Positions 61,842 through 64,000 of a stretch of DNA of 64,000 bases are shown one piece after another. The stretch lies in the NCBI GenBank assembly GCA_024743175.1, contig JANSXA010000003.1:496001-560000 (forward strand), in the 5' to 3' direction. The stretch comes from Pseudomonadaceae bacterium (GTDB lineage Bacteria > Pseudomonadota > Gammaproteobacteria > Pseudomonadales > Azotimanducaceae). The notes beneath the pieces were generated by a model. It was given only the letters and a program-made list of their open reading frames with translations, made no database searches and was not told the DNA's origin. Each line of letters starts with the position of its first letter. Position 1 is the stretch's first letter. Position numbers and translations under genes: made by a program.

Positions 61842-63818
61842 TTAAGAGCCGATAATGCCATTGTCTTTTTTCGTAATGACCAGCGTCGCGTCCCTGGGTA
61901 TCGTATTGCTGCCAAAAGCGTCCGGGAAGCTGGTCGCTGTTGGAGACCCGTTACCAGGGTGCTGTACATTCACAAACGCCGTGCGATAGTCTGGTGTGGT
62001 CGCCCAGCCCGTCAGTTCATCGCTGGGCACACCCACTAACAGGCGCTTCGGTACAGGCTCTCCAGATCGCGTGTCAAACACTACAACCTGATCCTGTAAG
62101 CCCAGCGGCTGACCTCCATCCGTGCCGATAAACAGGCGACCAAACGGATCTGCGTAGGCTGCATCGGGTGCGGAGAAGGCAGTATCCGGGTTCTCAATGG
62201 TGGTGGATGCAAGCAGGTAGATTTCCCACTTGAAGCGTGTGCCAAGACCGCGTCGGCCATCCCTGGTGCGGATGATGTGGCCATTGTTGTTCGGGTTTTC
62301 CGGATTGGCAGCGTTGACTTCACCCTGGCCGTCATCTTTGCGATTGTTGTTGGTGAGGGTCCAGAACACACTGTTGTTCCTGCCGATGGTGGTCCATTCC
62401 GGACGGTCCATTTTTGTTGCGCCGACAATGTCTGCTGCAATCCGGGCGTTGATCAGCAGCTCCGCCTGATCACCGTTAAAGCGCTGCCACAACGCATCGC
62501 TTGCATTGACGTCCAGTGCCAGCCAGGTACCGGTGCCATCATCGTCAAATCGAGCGGCATACAGTGTGCCGTCATCCAATGGGCTTTTGCCTGCAGCGAT
62601 GGCATCACGCCAGGGCAGCTCAGAAACAAATTTGTAGCAGTAGTCGCCGCGCTGGTCGTCACCCATGTAGGCTGCGATGCGACCGTCTTTGGCCTCAGTG
62701 ATGGCAATGGCTTCATGTTTGAAGCGGCCTAATGCGGTTCGTTTTGTTGGCTTCTGCGTTGCGTCAAACGGATCAATTTCTACCACCCAGCCAAAACGAT
62801 TGGATTCGTTGACGTAGTCGGGGTCGTTCAGGTCGAAGCGTTTGTCGAAGTATTCCCAGCCGTAGCCGAAGCCTGTGTTTGCAAAACCATAACGGGCCTG
62901 CTCTTCGGTGGGTGTAAAGGTTTGATCCGGACCGCCATTGCCGTCGGTTGCACCAAAGTAGCCGTTGAAGTTTTCTTCGCAGGTTAAGTAGGTGCCCCAC
63001 GGGGTTGGACCCGATCCGCAGTTATTGATTGTACCCAGCGCAATGTTGCCATTAGGATTCTGCAGCAGAGGTGATTCGGCAGCGGGGCCGGAGAAGGCCA
63101 TGGGAGTATTGACGGTAATACGACGGCTGTTCGGGCTGCTGACCACGTTCCAGTTTTTGTATTCTTTTTCAAGTGCAACAACGGAAACGCCCATGACGTT
63201 CTGTGCCAGCCTGACATCTTCCAGTGACTCGGGTGCATCCTTGCCCAGCACATGGCTGTTGCTGCCGAATTCGTGATTGACGCACAGCATGCCTTTGCGG
63301 TTGCTCATTTTGTAGCCATAGGCGCCATAGCGTTTACCATCATTCTGGTCTTCCGGGAAAAACCACATACCATCATGGCCAATGCCAACCTGTTTGCTGG
63401 CTTGATCGGAGGTGGGACGTGAATCCGGATCGCCAAGATAAGCCTCGGTGGCGCCCGGTTCGATCGGTGTGCCCCAGGGGATGATCACCTGATATTCATA
63501 GTCGTTAGAAATGGTAGGCAGGCTCTGGTCTGCAGTCGCCTGTTCCAATGAAAGCGGCTCGAAGTCAACCAGGTTACGTTTTGCTTTACTCCATTTATTC
63601 TTTTTTTTCTGGTTGTCGTCATCCCAGCTTGCCACGGCTGCAGGCGCGACGAAGGCTGTTGCAGCGCCAGCCAGGCTGCCCTGGGTAATTTTGCGGCGTG
63701 TGAAATGTTTGTTCAGCACATCGCTGAAGCTGCGATTTGCACTTGGATTGCTCGATTGGTTTTCGCTGTCATCCAGTTCGTCCTGGATGTGCTGCTCGAT
63801 CTGGCTCTCATCAGTCAC
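61842..63818 (-). CDS. phoX: PhoX family (DUF839) Tat-exported phosphatase
   Basis: A 658-residue exported phosphatase of the PhoX/DUF839 family, which releases phosphate from organic esters using calcium and iron. A twin-arginine signal (HFTRRKITQGSLAGAATAF, Arg41-Arg42) is preceded by an unusually long acidic N-terminus. NRKGMLCVNHEFGSN, NCGSGPTPWGTYLTCEENFNGY and GRFKHEAIAITEAKDGRIAAYMGDD are the metal-binding blocks, and ERP...DPFGRLFIGTDGG is typical of the propeller. GTG start after GGGAG. Three Pho-box half-sites lie upstream at 63889-63917, in line with induction under phosphate starvation. A strong terminator follows. Confidence 0.93.
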   Translation of the reverse strand: MTDESQIEQHIQDELDDSENQSSNPSANRSFSDVLNKHFTRRKITQGSLAGAATAFVAPAAVASWDDDNQKKKNKWSKAKRNLVDFEPLSLEQATADQSLPTISNDYEYQVIIPWGTPIEPGATEAYLGDPDSRPTSDQASKQVGIGHDGMWFFPEDQNDGKRYGAYGYKMSNRKGMLCVNHEFGSNSHVLGKDAPESLEDVRLAQNVMGVSVVALEKEYKNWNVVSSPNSRRITVNTPMAFSGPAAESPLLQNPNGNIALGTINNCGSGPTPWGTYLTCEENFNGYFGATDGNGGPDQTFTPTEEQARYGFANTGFGYGWEYFDKRFDLNDPDYVNESNRFGWVVEIDPFDATQKPTKRTALGRFKHEAIAITEAKDGRIAAYMGDDQRGDYCYKFVSELPWRDAIAAGKSPLDDGTLYAARFDDDGTGTWLALDVNASDALWQRFNGDQAELLINARIAADIVGATKMDRPEWTTIGRNNSVFWTLTNNNRKDDGQGEVNAANPENPNNNGHIIRTRDGRRGLGTRFKWEIYLLASTTIENPDTAFSAPDAAYADPFGRLFIGTDGGQPLGLQDQVVVFDTRSGEPVPKRLLVGVPSDELTGWATTPDYRTAFVNVQHPGNGSPTATSFPDAFGSNTIPRDATLVITKKDNGIIGS

Positions 63819-63888
63819 GTTTAACGTCTCCCATCTGTGTTCAATTGAGGACAGGTTTCAACCTGTGAAATCAGGTTAGGCAGAACAG

Positions 63889-63917
63889 GTGACAGGGTAG
63901 TGTCAGTTTCGTTACAG
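63889..63917 (-). promoter_or_regulatory. Pho box (PhoB site) upstream of phoX
   Basis: On the minus strand three 7-bp direct repeats occur with an exact 11-base period: CTGTAAC (63917-63911), CTGACAC (63906-63900) and CTGTCAC (63895-63889), each separated by four bases. This is the pattern of PhoB half-sites (CTGTCAT-N4). TAACCT ten bases further on is a possible -10. The site ends about 70 bases before the phoX GTG. Confidence 0.8.
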
Positions 63918-64000
63918 AAAAATGTCGACAAAGGTTTCTTGCTCGGCTTGTTCGTTTAAACTTGTCGCTTTTGGAAAACCTGTCTTGAGCACACTTGATC

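Overview
This is a 64 kb chromosomal segment, tightly packed with genes on both strands, from what looks like a free-living, probably marine, Gram-negative heterotroph, most likely a gammaproteobacterium. The evidence is the TamA/TamB outer-membrane pair, a monomeric NADP isocitrate dehydrogenase, several lipoproteins and secreted proteins, and a dense set of lipid and xenobiotic catabolism genes (two P450s, acyl-CoA dehydrogenase, CoA transferase, enoyl-CoA hydratase, thiolase-like protein, SDRs, aldo/keto reductases, several 2-oxoglutarate oxygenases). The lineage is inferred from gene content only. I saw no rRNA, tRNA, IS element, prophage or CRISPR array.

Layout. 0-7.2 kb: a minus-strand run of acyl-CoA dehydrogenase, S9 peptidase, glutathione transferase, penicillin-acylase-type amidase and SDR. 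An unexpected structured RNA candidate with its own terminator lies on the opposite strand inside this run (5787-5923). 7.3-11.7 kb: plus-strand sulfurtransferase, P450, alpha/beta hydrolase and HDOD protein. 11.7-18.1 kb: a minus-strand set of GST, PhyH oxygenase, Cys-rich lipoprotein, copper amine oxidase, second PhyH oxygenase and histone-deacetylase-type amidohydrolase, which reads like a pathway for an acylated amine. 18.2-25.1 kb: D-aminoacylase-like hydrolase, CoA transferase, HI0933-type flavoprotein, a small conserved protein, a transglutaminase-like protein and a CYP153-type P450.

25.2-34.1 kb: an octaheme cytochrome c fused to HEAT and TPR repeats, tamA-tamB, and an enoyl-CoA hydratase. 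34.2-38.3 kb: icd, then a MATE efflux pump and HxlR regulator whose shared promoter carries an operator-like palindrome and direct repeats. 38.4-46.9 kb: two aldo/keto reductases, a PhyH oxygenase and a GT39 glycosyltransferase (both reading frames continue upstream without a normal start codon), an amidohydrolase lipoprotein, a PLDc_N mini-protein, an azoreductase and a VanZ-like fusion. 47-53 kb: DUF35 protein, thiolase-like protein and a xanthine-dehydrogenase-type molybdenum subunit in series, then an alpha/beta hydrolase facing two tandem DsbA-fold proteins. 53-64 kb: a secreted protein, a YkgJ-type cysteine cluster protein, a TauD-type dioxygenase overlapping a copper P-type ATPase, an NAD(P)-binding protein, a probable outer-membrane protein, a nucleoside transporter adjoining an isopenicillin-N-synthase-type oxygenase, and a Tat-exported PhoX phosphatase behind a three-repeat Pho box.

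The most notable observations are the structured RNA at 5.8 kb, the deacetylase/amine-oxidase/PhyH set, the octaheme-HEAT-TPR cytochrome, the operator-like sites before the MATE-HxlR, HDOD and PhoX genes, and the two genes lacking a canonical start.
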